This document shows positions 35,805 to 45,940 of a stretch of 64,000 bases of DNA, piece by piece. The position numbers and the translations under genes are program-made. The notes under the pieces were generated by a model. The model worked only from the letters and a program-made list of their open reading frames with translations. It ran no database searches and was not told the DNA's origin. This stretch comes from Siphonodentalium dalli. Taxonomy: Eukaryota; Mollusca; Scaphopoda; Gadilida; Siphonodentaliidae. Every line of letters begins with the position of its first letter. Position 1 is the first letter of the stretch. The DNA is taken from contig CP136069.1 of assembly GCA_032622095.1 (NCBI GenBank), positions 82,236,958-82,300,957 on the forward strand. Reading direction: 5' to 3'.

Positions 35805-35850
<46 letters not shown>
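35805..35850. repeat. (TA)n microsatellite, P2 right
   Basis: Mirrored TA run of about 46 bases. Confidence 0.9.
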
Positions 35851-35852
<2 letters not shown>

Positions 35853-35946
35853 CGCAATGCTATCACTTGTTGGGGGGGAGGTGGGCGTTAAGGCGCTATA
35901 ACCCCGCCCCCCGCCCGCCCTGTTTAAGAGAGGGATCTCTGTAACA

Positions 35947-36150
35947 CTAAATATATAAAAGCTTTATATTGCACACCCTCCGGGCAAAAGTATAGGAACC
36001 GGTATTGACTAACTCTAGCCTAATACTCAAAAACCAATAATACGCTGAACTAGAGAACATATCGCCTATAGGTATTACGTGACTACCCGCGCCGGGAGCG
36101 TTTGTAAAATTGAATAAGACACCTTCCACTAACGACTCTCGATATTATTT
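35947..36150 (-). pseudogene. Open-frame remnant kept only in the right arm of P2
   Basis: A frame of about 66 codons without ATG runs from a stop near 36150 to a stop at 35947. It includes EGVLFNFTNAPGAGSHVIP, then FSSSAYYWFLSIRLELVN and TGSYTFARRVCNIKLLYI. It reads like a real protein C-terminus or exon, but no family is recognised. In the left arm (30200-30235) about 50 bp of it is missing or replaced, which breaks it. It could be the end of a lost gene of the ancestral element. Confidence 0.3.
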
Positions 36151-36942
36151 CCTAACGGCTGTATGGGGCGTTGTGCGTTAGATTAATCCGGGTTATTTAG
36201 GTATACTATATATATATTGAGTGAGATATAGTTTGGGGAATGGGGTGGATGTTGTTGTTAGGTTTTATAGACCACATACGCGGTTGTCAGTTGAAAGATA
36301 CTGCAGAAGCTTCATTTAAACCCTGAGAACTTGTACCACCGCGTGTAGAATCCACCAAACCCCCTCTCCCACGGAAGGCCATCGACAAACTTACCCAGAT
36401 ACATGATTACGGGTTACCGTCATTATAACGGGGTTGGAATCGGGTTCGTGAGCGCCGGAGGGTCTGTGACGGTGTAATATACCTATTACTCGACATAGCC
36501 CGGGGGAGGGGTTGACTATATATATATATATTACATAAACACTTACCTTATCATTATTCATTGTTTTATTTTCATTCTATATGTATGTCCAGTGAGCGAG
36601 TATTGCTTAATCCACAGGACCTCCTAAAATAGTAGTAATTAAGTTTTTAAAATAATTATAAATTATGGTCCAAATATATTGTCCTTATTTTCGCGGTATT
36701 TTACGGTATTACTATATTAGGTTGAAACAACCGGTTGTGATATTCGTTGTGGTATATTATAACCCCCATACACATAGACAGGGAGCTAATATAGTGATGT
36801 GGTGATAAGTATTGGGGGGGGGGGTAAAAGGTTCCTAATAAAATATATATACACTATTTCTTTGTTATTATTATTTTTTTTTTTTATTTTATTATTATTA
36901 TTATTTTTTTTTTTGTTAGAATATATAGGTAATAACAAGGAT

Positions 36943-37380
36943 TTATTCGTGTGACTGAAGCAATCCGTTTATCAAATGTATAGGGTTTAAATCGATAGGT
37001 GGAGCCATCTGGTTGTTGCCTAAAATCCAGGTGGCACCATTAGGAAAAAAATCGTAATACTCCTCCCGCATGGCCCAGTAGACAGGATTTACCTGGCACC
37101 ATAGCGTTTCAACTTCCATATCCCAATTTTCTTGGAGTTCCTCTCCGTCGGGTGGTGTAACGATAATGGTATACACCGGGCAGCTGATAGTGAAATTCAC
37201 TACCGTTCCCTGAATAAGTGGGTAAGGCACCCACCAACATATGTCGGAACCCATCCATTGACCCACAGTAGCGATTGTTTGATCGTCTACGACGGGTGTG
37301 GTAGGTTGTTGAAACTCTTCGTCTGGGATGTGGAAGATACTCCTCACTTCTTCACAATTAACACTTACATTGCACACCAT
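36943..37380 (-). CDS. P2 right: 145-aa Trp-rich protein, second intact copy
   Basis: Mirror copy with no residue change relative to the left copy, although the DNA differs at a silent position in the CAGGTCAATCC / CAGGTAAATCC stretch. Intact start, stop and overlapping AATAAA. Confidence 0.7.
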   Translation of the reverse strand: MVCNVSVNCEEVRSIFHIPDEEFQQPTTPVVDDQTIATVGQWMGSDICWWVPYPLIQGTVVNFTISCPVYTIIVTPPDGEELQENWDMEVETLWCQVNPVYWAMREEYYDFFPNGATWILGNNQMAPPIDLNPIHLINGLLQSHE

Positions 37381-38023
37381 TTTGTTTAAAGATAAAATAA
37401 AATTCTGGTTCAGTCACGAGTAAAACTTGTTAGGTGTAAGTTAGGTGGAGGTTGTTAGTAAAATGATTTTGTGATTGAGTTGGCTTTTTTTTTCTTCCAC
37501 ACTGTATAACGTACACTACCAATGATACCTTCCCTCGGATCTGTGGAGAAACAGGGTGCTATAGGCTATTAAACTTATTGCTTGGATAACACAGTTCCTG
37601 TGCATTCGCGCTATACTGCACATAGGAGTTTGTGTGAATAGGTAGGTATTTCGGTTCAAGAGAGGATATTATTACCGCGTGTAATAAACACACCTGTTCT
37701 TATAGGCGGTGCCTTGTGTGGGATAGATACTTGATAATTGAATTTGCGTTGAGCTTCTGATCTCGTTTAATTACCTTGCACAAGTGTGTGGTGACCGTAT
37801 AGATACCCGTTGTTATAATCATTATGTAATCTTCTCGTATAATTAGCTTATCAGTATATATATTATATATCTATAATATATAGGTATTTGACCCTTAATA
37901 ATAGGTTGCTCTAATATCGATTCCGTGATTTGATAAGTTATATATATTTTGTTGCGCGGAGTCTAAACATTCTGCGATTATTTGTTCGTGGTTTTGGTTA
38001 TATAGAATTTTTATTTGTTTGTT
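37381..38023. promoter_or_regulatory. Divergent intergenic region, P2 right
   Basis: Mirror of 28339-28981, of the same length and between the same two divergent genes. Confidence 0.5.
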
Positions 38024-38965
38024 ATGGATATAATAGTGGTGAGTGATAGTTCGTCTGATAACGAGAGCAACAGATCTGACACCGCATCTTTAGATATAGA
38101 AAGCGGACATTCGGACGTTTCAACCGAGTCGCGTTCGGCCGATTATAACGTTGTAGTTACATCAACAAACAACGAATCGAGTGCTGATATTGCCGGTTGT
38201 TCGAGTTCGGACGTAACACCGGTGGTTGGGACCCTCGCTAAACGGAAATCTGACCCAAAGACTACAACCTCTGGAAAACGGCGATTGTTGTCGGAGCACT
38301 CTTCTTCATTTAGAACACCCACTTATAACCCTTCGACTTCGTCGTTTAGTAGACCGACCGCGGTTGTGGTTCCTTATTCCAGACTAAATATTTCGGATGT
38401 GATCAATAACGTATCGACTTGGGTGGACTTACACAGTTGGGGTTCCCGATTCGACGTAGTAATACCCCGGTTAAAGAAAGATCTCTCAACTTTGAGAGAT
38501 GAAACTACAGTTGTGTTACGGGATAGAGCTATTATATTAGTGTCTATTTTGACCGCGGTAACTCTACAGTTGGATTTGGAGGCTTGGGGGAATAAGTTCG
38601 GTGTAGATATTTCGCACTATACCGCGAACACCCTTAGTGAGTCCCAACGACGGGCTTTGCTAAACAAAGCCCTCACTTTGAAATCAATCCTGGACCACGT
38701 ATATACCCAGGCTGATTTAGAGGCCTGGGCGAAGAAATTTTGCGTGGATATTACCAAATATTCCGCTAAAACCCTAACTATTAAAAAACGCCAGGATTTG
38801 CGAAAGCTCGCCCTTAGCCCCGAAGGAATTCGGACTCAGAGTGATTTGGTGGCTTGGGGCGCGCGAACCGGCGTTTGTGTAAGATATTTCGATGGGGCGA
38901 GTTTAACTAGATATGAGTTAAACTTATTGACTGATTTAGCGGTTTGGGAAGAGGATTCTGATTAG
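38024..38965 (+). CDS. P2 right: 313-aa protein, second intact copy
   Basis: Mirror copy of the left gene with the same length and layout: SUMO-interaction-like start, basic patches, four WG-containing repeats. Against the left copy, N20 is T and D198 is H. No stop or frameshift is present. Two intact copies of the longest frame in P2, with so few differences, fit either recent formation of the palindrome or gene conversion between the arms. The ATG at 38024 is preferred; a longer frame exists only from a TTG nine bases upstream. Confidence 0.8.
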   Translation: MDIIVVSDSSSDNESNRSDTASLDIESGHSDVSTESRSADYNVVVTSTNNESSADIAGCSSSDVTPVVGTLAKRKSDPKTTTSGKRRLLSEHSSSFRTPTYNPSTSSFSRPTAVVVPYSRLNISDVINNVSTWVDLHSWGSRFDVVIPRLKKDLSTLRDETTVVLRDRAIILVSILTAVTLQLDLEAWGNKFGVDISHYTANTLSESQRRALLNKALTLKSILDHVYTQADLEAWAKKFCVDITKYSAKTLTIKKRQDLRKLALSPEGIRTQSDLVAWGARTGVCVRYFDGASLTRYELNLLTDLAVWEEDSD

Positions 38966-39086
38966 CAGGTAGGATAAATAATATTATTATTACTCCCCTA
39001 TATAGTAATATATCTATATCCACACACAAAGTTGAGATATTATGATTAGCTCCGTTGTATACTCGCTCTTTATATAGAGAGGTTGT

Positions 39087-39551
39087 AGAGTGATATGATA
39101 ACCTTCACCTAAGTATATACTCATACCCGCCTTGTTTACTACCCCGGGACGCTAACGCGATATTCTCGTGATAACCTTGACCGATTTGTTGCGGAAATTT
39201 TTGTTTGCCTATAACTTAGACGTACCCGGCCCCCCGATAACGCGCTAATGTCGTGATAACCTTCGCCGATTTGTTACGGAATATATCGTTTACCCTTGAC
39301 TTAGATATATACACCCGTGTTCACGCGCTATTCTCGTGATAACCTTCGCCGAATTTGTTCGCCGGGGACCTAGACGTACGCGCGTTTATGGTGATAACCT
39401 CGGCCGAATAGATATATATAACCTACACACCTATATTCACGCGCTATTCTCGTGATAACCTTCGTTCACTTGTTGCGGAAATATTTTGTTCGTCCTTGAC
39501 CTAGTCGTACCCGCCACGATAACGCGCTATTCTGGTGATAACCTTCACCGA
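39087..39551. repeat. Seven subterminal iteron-like repeats, P2 right
   Basis: Reverse complement of the left array (CGCGCTATTCTCGTGATAAC type), with the same number and order. Confidence 0.85.
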
Positions 39552-39629
39552 TATATACACCCACGCTGCGTGACCCGTAACCCCTGATGGCACAGGAACA
39601 GGCGCTTAGGGTTTAGGCAGTCAAACCAT

Positions 39630-39645
39630 CTACCCGAAAGGGTAG
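39630..39645. other. Terminal hairpin, right end
   Basis: Mirror of 26717-26732: CTACCCGAAAGGGTAG, eleven bases from the right end. Confidence 0.75.
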
Positions 39646-39656
39646 ACAATACTACT

Positions 39657-39662
39657 GACGTT
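39657..39662. other. Right target-site duplication of P2 (GACGTT)
   Basis: Direct copy of the left six-base sequence, immediately after the terminal ACTACT of P2. Confidence 0.9.
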
Positions 39663-40107
39663 AAATGATATCACAATCGTCTTCAATCGATGAATAATTT
39701 TTGAAGCCATCAGCTGATCGATGCCTGTTCTCGCAATGCTACTTCACCATCCGCAGAATATAAAAATATAGTTGATTTTAATTATAACTGTATCAGTGAA
39801 TATAATATAATTTAGAATATTACAATGGGTTCTTTCACTTTGACCTTCTTCAATAGTACAAACCGGAAACAGTATTGGTACTGCAAGTGAATCGGTCGCA
39901 CGCGCAAGCTAGTGTGGAAGTATATTATTCTATATCCCCTTCTGCGTGATATCGATATTTATCTAAACGCGTTTTTTTCTATAATTCACTGTTGGGCGTA
40001 TAATAAAATACGTTACACATGAGTTAACTTTTTCGAATATCTCCTTACTTCTAATGTACATAATTCACAAACTCCTCCACCGATTCCTACAATCGATCGA
40101 GTATAAG
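39663..40107. other. Right flank of P2, no gene seen
   Basis: Single-copy AT-rich DNA. It may be the original host sequence into which P2 inserted. Nothing is recognised. Confidence 0.4.
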
Positions 40108-40359
40108 CTATATTTTACAAATCTGGTAAACAATACACGATAACCTGTTCGAAGACGATGAAAAAAAATCATTGACAGGACCGGATCCATGTGATTGTCC
40201 TCGCTTTACTGCAGGAGAAAATGTACCGTCGATTTCAAACTCAATATTTTCAATAAAACCCCACCTTTTGTACAAAACTGGTACATGTGTCGACACATCT
40301 AATGCCAATCTGCTCAAATCAATCGCATAGTTGAAACCAAGTCTCCACTCTTTTCCTCT
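40108..40359 (-). pseudogene. Possible GNAT acetyltransferase C-terminal fragment
   Basis: A minus-strand open frame reads RGKEWRLGFNYAIDLSR, then LALDVSTHVPVLYKRWGFIE and NIEFEIDGTFSP. An RGK..R.G stretch followed by a strand ending in LDVS and a LYKRWGF motif resembles motifs A and B of GCN5-related N-acetyltransferases (R/Q-x-x-G-x-G/A; LY.k.GF). The canonical G-x-G is not intact and no start codon is evident. It is most likely a decayed gene or isolated exon of host origin. Confidence 0.35.
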
Positions 40360-40569
40360 ATTTAAGCAATAATGTCAAATTATTTTTTACATTGAAATTG
40401 AACTTAATGACCTGCTTGGTGCGCACACACTGCACTGAGTATTATCGTTACATTCAATGTAATGTTCTATTCCTAATTATTGTAGTTATATCTAGCATAC
40501 ATTTGACGTAACGGCCATTGTTCTTCAAATAACCAACAGTGCACTTTATGGTTCCAATCTATAGTGGTC

Positions 40570-41610
40570 ACCCCGAAGATCCATATGATGCATTTAGTGA
40601 CAATCGGATGAGGGATGTGGCTTGTAGGGTATGGCGAATAATTTAATTATGCAAAGAGTGAAATGGCCGCTGGTCACGGTGGCCATGTTTTTCCACTAAC
40701 TTCGGAAACATTTTATGGCTCCCAATTAGTGGTCACCCAGAAGATCTGTACAAAGTTTGCATTGGTGACAATTGCATGAGGGATGTTGTCTGTAAGGTAA
40801 TGCCAAAAGATATAGTCATGCAAAGAATGAAATCCAACATGGCTGCCGACAGCCATGTTTTTCATCAAAATTCATTCAAATTCGATAGCTCACATATAGA
40901 GGTGACCCTAAACATGCATATTAATTTTCAAAATTAATTCTCTGATAAATGCGGGCTACAGGGTTTGCCGATAGATTCAAATTTTAATTCCAACTGAAGA
41001 TTATTGCTGGTGGCATGTTTTAAACTAATTTCGGAATGAAAGAGGTCATCTCGAAGATCCGAATGAAGCTTCGGGACGATCGGATGAGGCATGTGGTATG
41101 TACGGTGTGCCAAAGGATTTATGCATGTAGAGAGTAAAACCCACGAGGGCCGCTGGCGGCCATTATTTCAACAAAATTCGGAAAATATTTACGGCTCCCA
41201 ACTAATAGTCTCCAAAAAGTTCCATATATGAAGTTAGGTGACGATCGGATAAGGAATGTGGTCAGTAGGGCTGTACCAAAGGATTTATTCATGCAAAGAG
41301 TACAATTCAAGATGGTTGCCGGCGGCCATGTTTTTCACCAAAATCCCTTCAGATTCCACAGCTCAGAAATAGAGGTGACCCTTAGCATGCCTGTACATTT
41401 TCAAACCATTTTCCAATAAATGCGGTCTGCAAGGTGTGCCGATGGATTCAAATTTGAAGTCAAAGATGGCTGCTGGCGGCCATGTTTTTAACGAATTTGG
41501 GGGAAATCGATGGTTCCCATCTAGAGGTCACCATGAAGATCCATTGGAAGTTTTGTGACGTTCGGATGAAATATGTGACCTGTGGGGTGTGCTAAAGGAA
41601 ATTGTGGATG
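40570..41610. repeat. Tandem repeat of about 165 bp (GGCGGCCATGTTTTT)
   Basis: Roughly six or seven diverged units, each with GAAGATCC.TATGAAG, TCGGATGAGGGATGTGG and GCTGGCGGCCATGTTTTT. It is non-coding and typical of interspersed repeats of invertebrates. Small frames through it are by-products. Confidence 0.75.
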
Positions 41611-41700
41611 GGCGGACAAACCCACAGACACACGGACGACAGACGCCAACCCATGGCAATAGCTCAAACTTGACTTTGTCAAGTTTAGCTCAACATGATG
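41611..41700. repeat. Repeat tail with GGACGACAGACGCCA..ATGGCAATAGCTCA
   Basis: The sequence ACACGGACGACAGACGCCA, then ATGGCAATAGCTCAAACTTG and the short hairpin GACTTTGTCAAGTT, resembles the 3' tail of a repeat family I associate with bivalve molluscs. That recollection is unverified here. It directly follows the 165-bp tandem array, so the two may form one element. Confidence 0.5.
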
Positions 41701-42129
41701 GAAGGCTTTACTCACTCCATGTAACAGCAGTGAGGGCTTCACCTAGCACATATAGACCAGCCAACCCTCCAAAGTGCATAGATGTAAAAATAGTCCCCAA
41801 TAGTAGCCAACCCAGTAACTGATCTCTTCTTGGATAGATCGAGAAAACATAAAAAGTCCTGAAAAACATAAGAAAAAAAATCTGATATGTTACACAGACC
41901 GACATGTGTGTTAATGGGTTTGTTTTTATGTGTAACCAATACAGGTAAGTGGGTGTCTGACCAGGTAACACGAGTTCCAGTGTAAGCAACATCAAACCTA
42001 GCACACTAGAATGACAGAAACAAAGTCAGAGTAATGAACTGGCAGGTTGACCAAAGGCCTTTTTGTTAGTCAACAGAGGTTTTAGTATGGAGCCTCGACC
42101 GGAGGTGACATGATATCCGAATGATTTTT

Positions 42130-42855
42130 TTAAAGTCTTGGCACGAGAATAAAGTCGAGGCCACGAGAATATGAAGTCGTGGTTACGAGAATATGAAGGC
42201 GTGGCCACGAGCATGTGAAGTCGTGGCCACGAGAATATGAAGTCGTGGCCACGAGAATATGAAGTCGTGGCCACGAGAATATGAAGTCGTGGCCACGAGA
42301 ATAAAGTCGTGCCCACGAGAATAAGGTCGTGGCCATGAGAATAAAGTCGTGGCCACGAGAATATAGTCGTGGCCACGAGAATATACTCGTGGCCATGATA
42401 ATAAAGTCGTGGCAACGAGAATAAGGTCGTGGCCACGACTTCATATTCTCGCGGCCACGACCTTATTCTCGTGGCCACGACCTTATTCTCGTGGCCACGA
42501 CGTCATATTCTTGTGACCACGACTTTATTCTCGTGGCCACGACCTTATTCTCGTGGGCACGACTTTATTCTCGTAGCCACGACCTTATTCTCGTGACCAA
42601 GACTTCATATTCTCGTGGCCACGACCTTGTTCTCGTTGCCACGACATTATATGGCCACGACTTCATATTCTCGTGGCCACGACTTTATTCTCGTGGCCAC
42701 GACCTTATTCTCGTGGGCACGACTTTATTATCGTGGCCACGACCTTATTCTAGTGGGCACGACTTTATTCTCGTGGCCACGACTTCATATTCTCGTGGCC
42801 ACGACCTTATTCTCGTTGCCACGACCTTATTCTCGTGGCCACGACTTCATAGAAA
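42130..42855. repeat. Inverted minisatellite (GTGGCCACGAGAATA type)
   Basis: About 13 units of a 22-25 bp repeat read TCGTGGCCACGAGAATATGA up to about 42436, then about 17 units run in the opposite orientation. The monomer itself holds the palindrome CGTGGCCACG. The array can fold as one long hairpin and as many small ones. Long frames (up to 150 codons) through it are repeat by-products. Confidence 0.9.
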
Positions 42856-43150
42856 ACTTAATCATGACGGTAACGCGCATGAGATCCGTATACCTATGAA
42901 GCTGTATTATTGTGTTCTATATATAGTTCACGTTACCTGAGAATAGTATCAGAGCACGCGCTCAACGTAACGTAAAGTGGCGCTCTCTTAAATGAAAGGC
43001 GCAATAAAAACGATTTTCCTATTAGTCAGATTGTCTATCTTAACCGATTTGACGTTGCATAGACATGGTTGTTGCTAAGCCTTGTAGTTCAAATACAGAA
43101 CTCACCACCTCGGCGTTAGTATTTCCACAAATTACTTATTATCACACAAC
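42856..43150. other. Intergenic, nothing recognised
   Basis: No gene or repeat is recognised. CACTTTACG and GTGGCGCTCTCT words occur that are seen again near 48500. Confidence 0.35.
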
Positions 43151-44361
43151 GGGGACGTTTCGGCTGGGACGTTTCGGCCGGGACGTTTCGGCCCCAAATA
43201 TTGTATGTGTTAATTGGAGTTGATTGCAGGGGATTAACTCGGCTTATACAGCTTAATCACTACTTAAGCTGATTTATTTCATCACTTTATGGTGTGTTGT
43301 TGGAGATTATGACAGATTTGACAACTGTTTTGGCGAGATGGATAACAATTTATTTCAACAAATTTAAACATAAATAAACGACATAGTAAAAGCACAAACG
43401 GAATATATGAAGAAATGAAACAATGTCACATATACAGTTGTAGTCACAATAATTGACCATTTAAGCGATGTTAGCGATGTTATTTATTTTTATAGTTTTA
43501 GTCCGAAACCATAAAAATGAATAATATCGCTAATATATTGTGACTACAACTGTATATGAAAAACCGAACAATGTCACACATCACATCACAAAAGCACTTT
43601 ATATACATGTGTCAGTTCTCATAACAATTATTATAGCACTAGTTCTTCTTCTTTCCCAAGACCATGGGGAATTGCTTTTTCTGATCGCCGCTCTTCACGA
43701 AACAGTTTATAGACATCAGTTGGGAGCTGGTGCTGAATGGCTTGTCGACAATCTATAATAGAAAGAACTATGTCAAAACTCACATCATGAACAAAGAGAG
43801 GGAGCTTTGAATCATGATATTGTAAAAAATATATACAAATTGATTATATATTACTTTGAATAATCTCTTATATATAATGGAGATATGAGTTATGGAGTCA
43901 CAAAATAGTATGAGGTATATTTAGGATGTGCTAATTGACGGCTTATCTCATATCTTATCTCACAGCTTAATGCGTGGTTGGTTGACACCTTGCCGTCGGC
44001 TTATGATTAGAGGTATTTGTCGGCGGTGCAGTATTGTTTCAGTACTGAGACTGGAGAGATAAGATTTCGCCATGTTGTCTCAAGGTTTCATTGTCTTTAT
44101 GGTTGTTTTGACATTGTCGGTATGCTTTTAAGATGCTGTAGAATGCCTATATAATTGAAAGGGGGTGGCGAAAAAATATATAGATAAAATCAGTAATTAA
44201 GTTTAGATAGTATAATTGTAGTATAATATATTTACAATTGGATTTAAATTCAAATTAATAAATATTTAGTATATATTATTTGTAAAAATATATATAGATA
44301 AAATCAGTAATTAAGTATAGATAGTATAATAGTAGTATAATATATTTACAATTGGATTAAA

Positions 44362-44530
44362 AAATTTCGGTGCTGCCAACGACCACACGAGTCGCAGTCT
44401 ACGGCTTGTTGGTATGACGAGACGTCTTTCCCACACTTGATGCAAGGGTTGTCGGGAGGGCTTTCCTCGGTTGTAGCTTGTCGACGAAGGTTGTACGGCA
44501 TGTTGAACGATTTCAAGATGATATGAACAG
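44362..44530 (-). pseudogene. PHD-like zinc finger fragment of a transposon ORF
   Basis: The minus strand reads NMPYNLRRQATTEESPP, then CIKCGKDVSSYQQAVDCDSC and GRWQHR. Two CxxC pairs with a following W.H are the pattern of PHD fingers placed at the N-terminus of many invertebrate retroelement or transposon ORFs. The frame runs into AT-rich repeat DNA right after the WQHR, so the finger is cut before its last ligands. It belongs with the basic segment at 44755-44960. Confidence 0.5.
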
Positions 44531-44754
44531 AGAATGAGTGGTTCGGGGGGCTAGCCCGGGATTGTCGGAAGGACCGAATGGTCCTCCCCTTAATCCCTCA
44601 TGTTGTTGCCTTTATTGGTGAGGGAAAAAAAGGTAAGCATTTTGTGATGGTGATTATTTTTTCTTTTTCCTTTTCTTTTTTGGGTTTGGCTTTTCTGTTG
44701 ATGATTGTGGTGACGGAGGAGATTTCTGTTGGAGCTGTTGTAAGAAACGTCCCT

Positions 44755-44960
44755 TCTTTTCCTCGCAGGCGTCTTCTTCTTGGGCGGCCCTTTCTTCTTC
44801 CCACTCAGATGACAGGAGGCAACTCCAGGCAAAGGGTCAGGTAGCCCCTGCTAGACTGGATACTCCAGTTAGCAATGTCCACTACCGAACACCTTTGCAC
44901 TGCGACCAACACGGCGTCTGGGATTAAATCCATAAGCCTAATCCAAAACCGTCTCACAAA
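44755..44960 (-). pseudogene. Decayed copy 1 of an LIPDA / KKGPPK basic-domain ORF
   Basis: The minus strand reads LIPDAVLVAVQRCSVVDIA.., NWSIQSSRGYLTLCLELPP, and in another frame KKKGPPKKKTPARKRRD. The same order occurs intact in copy 2 at 45491-45886 (LIPDAELAAIQRSRLVDAVS, SLQANRGSLVLCVEF, KKGPPKRKTPSQKRRD). A frame change between the two parts marks this copy as broken. The family name is unknown to me; a retroelement accessory ORF is likely. Confidence 0.5.
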
Positions 44961-45233
44961 TACGCAAAGAAATTCACCGCTATAGTCACATTGTATTCAA
45001 ATATCTTTGGTATAAGTCATAAATACATTACTGAATTACGCAACGAATATGTCATCAAAAGTCACATTTCATAACAAAATTCCCTCATAACAACTCATAA
45101 ATGCACGAAATATTCAAAGAAAATATCATCGTCAGAAAAAGTTGAGACGATTCGGCTCAATAAGTGAGACGTTTCGGCTTAAAACTGAGCCGAAACGTCC
45201 CGGCCGAAACGACTCTGGCCCGAAACGACACGG

Positions 45234-45490
45234 ACCCATGAAAACTATATACACAGAAGGTGGGTGATCTAAATAAAAAATTGTACTTCATATATTGTTT
45301 CGGACCGAAAATTGTCACCAAAACACTTCTTTTACTGTGATTTGAGACTTCCGTTGTTTGAGTCTGACTTGGTCAAGTTTGTGTTTGAAACTGACAGTTT
45401 CAAACTCTGAGTCTTTGTTATTGCCGTTCATGTTTCAATGAATGATTAACTGAAAGTTAACTTGGCAAGATAACTAGATCATAGGTGCCA
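45234..45490. other. Intergenic, no gene
   Basis: Nothing is recognised apart from a tandem GTTTGAAACTGACAGTTTCAAACT palindrome-like word near 45383. Confidence 0.4.
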
Positions 45491-45886
45491 TCAACTGAAT
45501 GAATTTAATCGCATGCAGGTCGAGTCGTCTGGGCGTCTCTCAGACAACTTCGACCCGCCGGCTATGACTTTGGACGGCTGAGCCACACGGGGAGGGGCGA
45601 CTGGCCGATCTACAGTCACACCCTTCTGCTTCTTCCATTTCGCCCGTCTGGCAGCGTCCCTTCTTTTCTGTGAGGGTGTCTTTCTCTTGGGAGGCCCCTT
45701 CTTCATGTTACAGCGGGTCTTGGCGTTCCTGTTCGTAGCAGAAGATTTCTGGGTGCCAGCATCTTCTGTCCGGAATTCTACACAGAGAACCAGAGAGCCC
45801 CTGTTAGCTTGGAGAGACCAACTAACAGCGTCCACTAACCGGCTTCTCTGTATAGCAGCCAACTCGGCGTCAGGGATTAGCTCCAT
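45491..45886 (-). CDS. Copy 2 of the LIPDA / KKGPPK ORF, 131 aa
   Basis: ATG-started, 131 codons. The N-terminal part (residues 1-40) carries LIPDAELAAIQRSRLVDAVS and RGSLVLCVEF. A linker follows, then a strongly basic segment at about 62-90 (KKGPPKRKTPSQKRRDAARR, then KWKKQKG) that may bind nucleic acid, and a tail with no recognisable domain. A related broken copy with a PHD finger lies 0.7 kb away on the same strand. The frame ends before any PHD finger, so this is probably a 3'-truncated element ORF rather than a host gene. An 80-nt palindrome lies 54 bp upstream of the start. Confidence 0.45.
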   Translation of the reverse strand: MELIPDAELAAIQRSRLVDAVSWSLQANRGSLVLCVEFRTEDAGTQKSSATNRNAKTRCNMKKGPPKRKTPSQKRRDAARRAKWKKQKGVTVDRPVAPPRVAQPSKVIAGGSKLSERRPDDSTCMRLNSFS

Positions 45887-45940
45887 AATCCGTCCTGAGC
45901 CTAATCCAAAACCATCTCAGTCTGGCGTCCCCACGAGGGC

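Larger units (their letters stand above)
26706..39656. mobile_element. P2: complete 12.95-kb palindromic element, Polinton-like ends
   Basis: The whole element is one inverted repeat: left arm 26706-33155, loop 33156-33161, right arm 33162-39656. Paired coordinates sum to 66362 near the ends and 66317 near the centre, the shift coming from a TA-tract length change and a segment of about 50 bp present in one arm only. The ends read AGTAGTATTGTCTACCC, and a perfect GACGTT duplication flanks them. Six-base duplications and AG ends are known for Polinton/Maverick elements. However, I see no polymerase, integrase, ATPase, protease or capsid frame. It is therefore either a non-autonomous relative or a different element class. 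Each arm carries the 313-, 145- and 79-codon ORFs. Confidence 0.88.
43151..45233. mobile_element. Element bounded by inverted GGGACGTTTCGGC repeats
   Basis: At the left are three tandem copies of GGGACGTTTCGGC (43152-43194). At the right are inverted and direct copies (GAGACGTTTCGGCTT, GCCGAAACGTCCCGGCCGAA) at 45131-45230. The inside holds AT-rich DNA with a direct repeat (44165-44250 and 44285-44358) and a decayed PHD/basic ORF on the minus strand. Boundaries are approximate, and no target duplication was identified. Confidence 0.55.

Noticed and set aside
26706-39656. Reading P2 as an ordinary autonomous Polinton
   Set aside because: No polymerase B, retroviral-type integrase, packaging ATPase, cysteine protease or capsid frame is recognisable, and the arms are too short to hold them.
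41736-42005. Minus-strand candidate exon between a TTTCTGTCATTCTAG acceptor-like and a GTGAGTAAAG donor-like site
   Set aside because: Two different frames are open through it, one hydrophobic and one not. Neither resembles a known family, and no neighbouring exons are seen.
42130-42855. CRISPR-like array
   Set aside because: The repeats are contiguous with no unique spacers, and the context is eukaryotic.
42026-42940. Frames of 104-150 codons rich in SWPRLYSRGHD
   Set aside because: They are translations of the GTGGCCACGAGAATA minisatellite on both strands.
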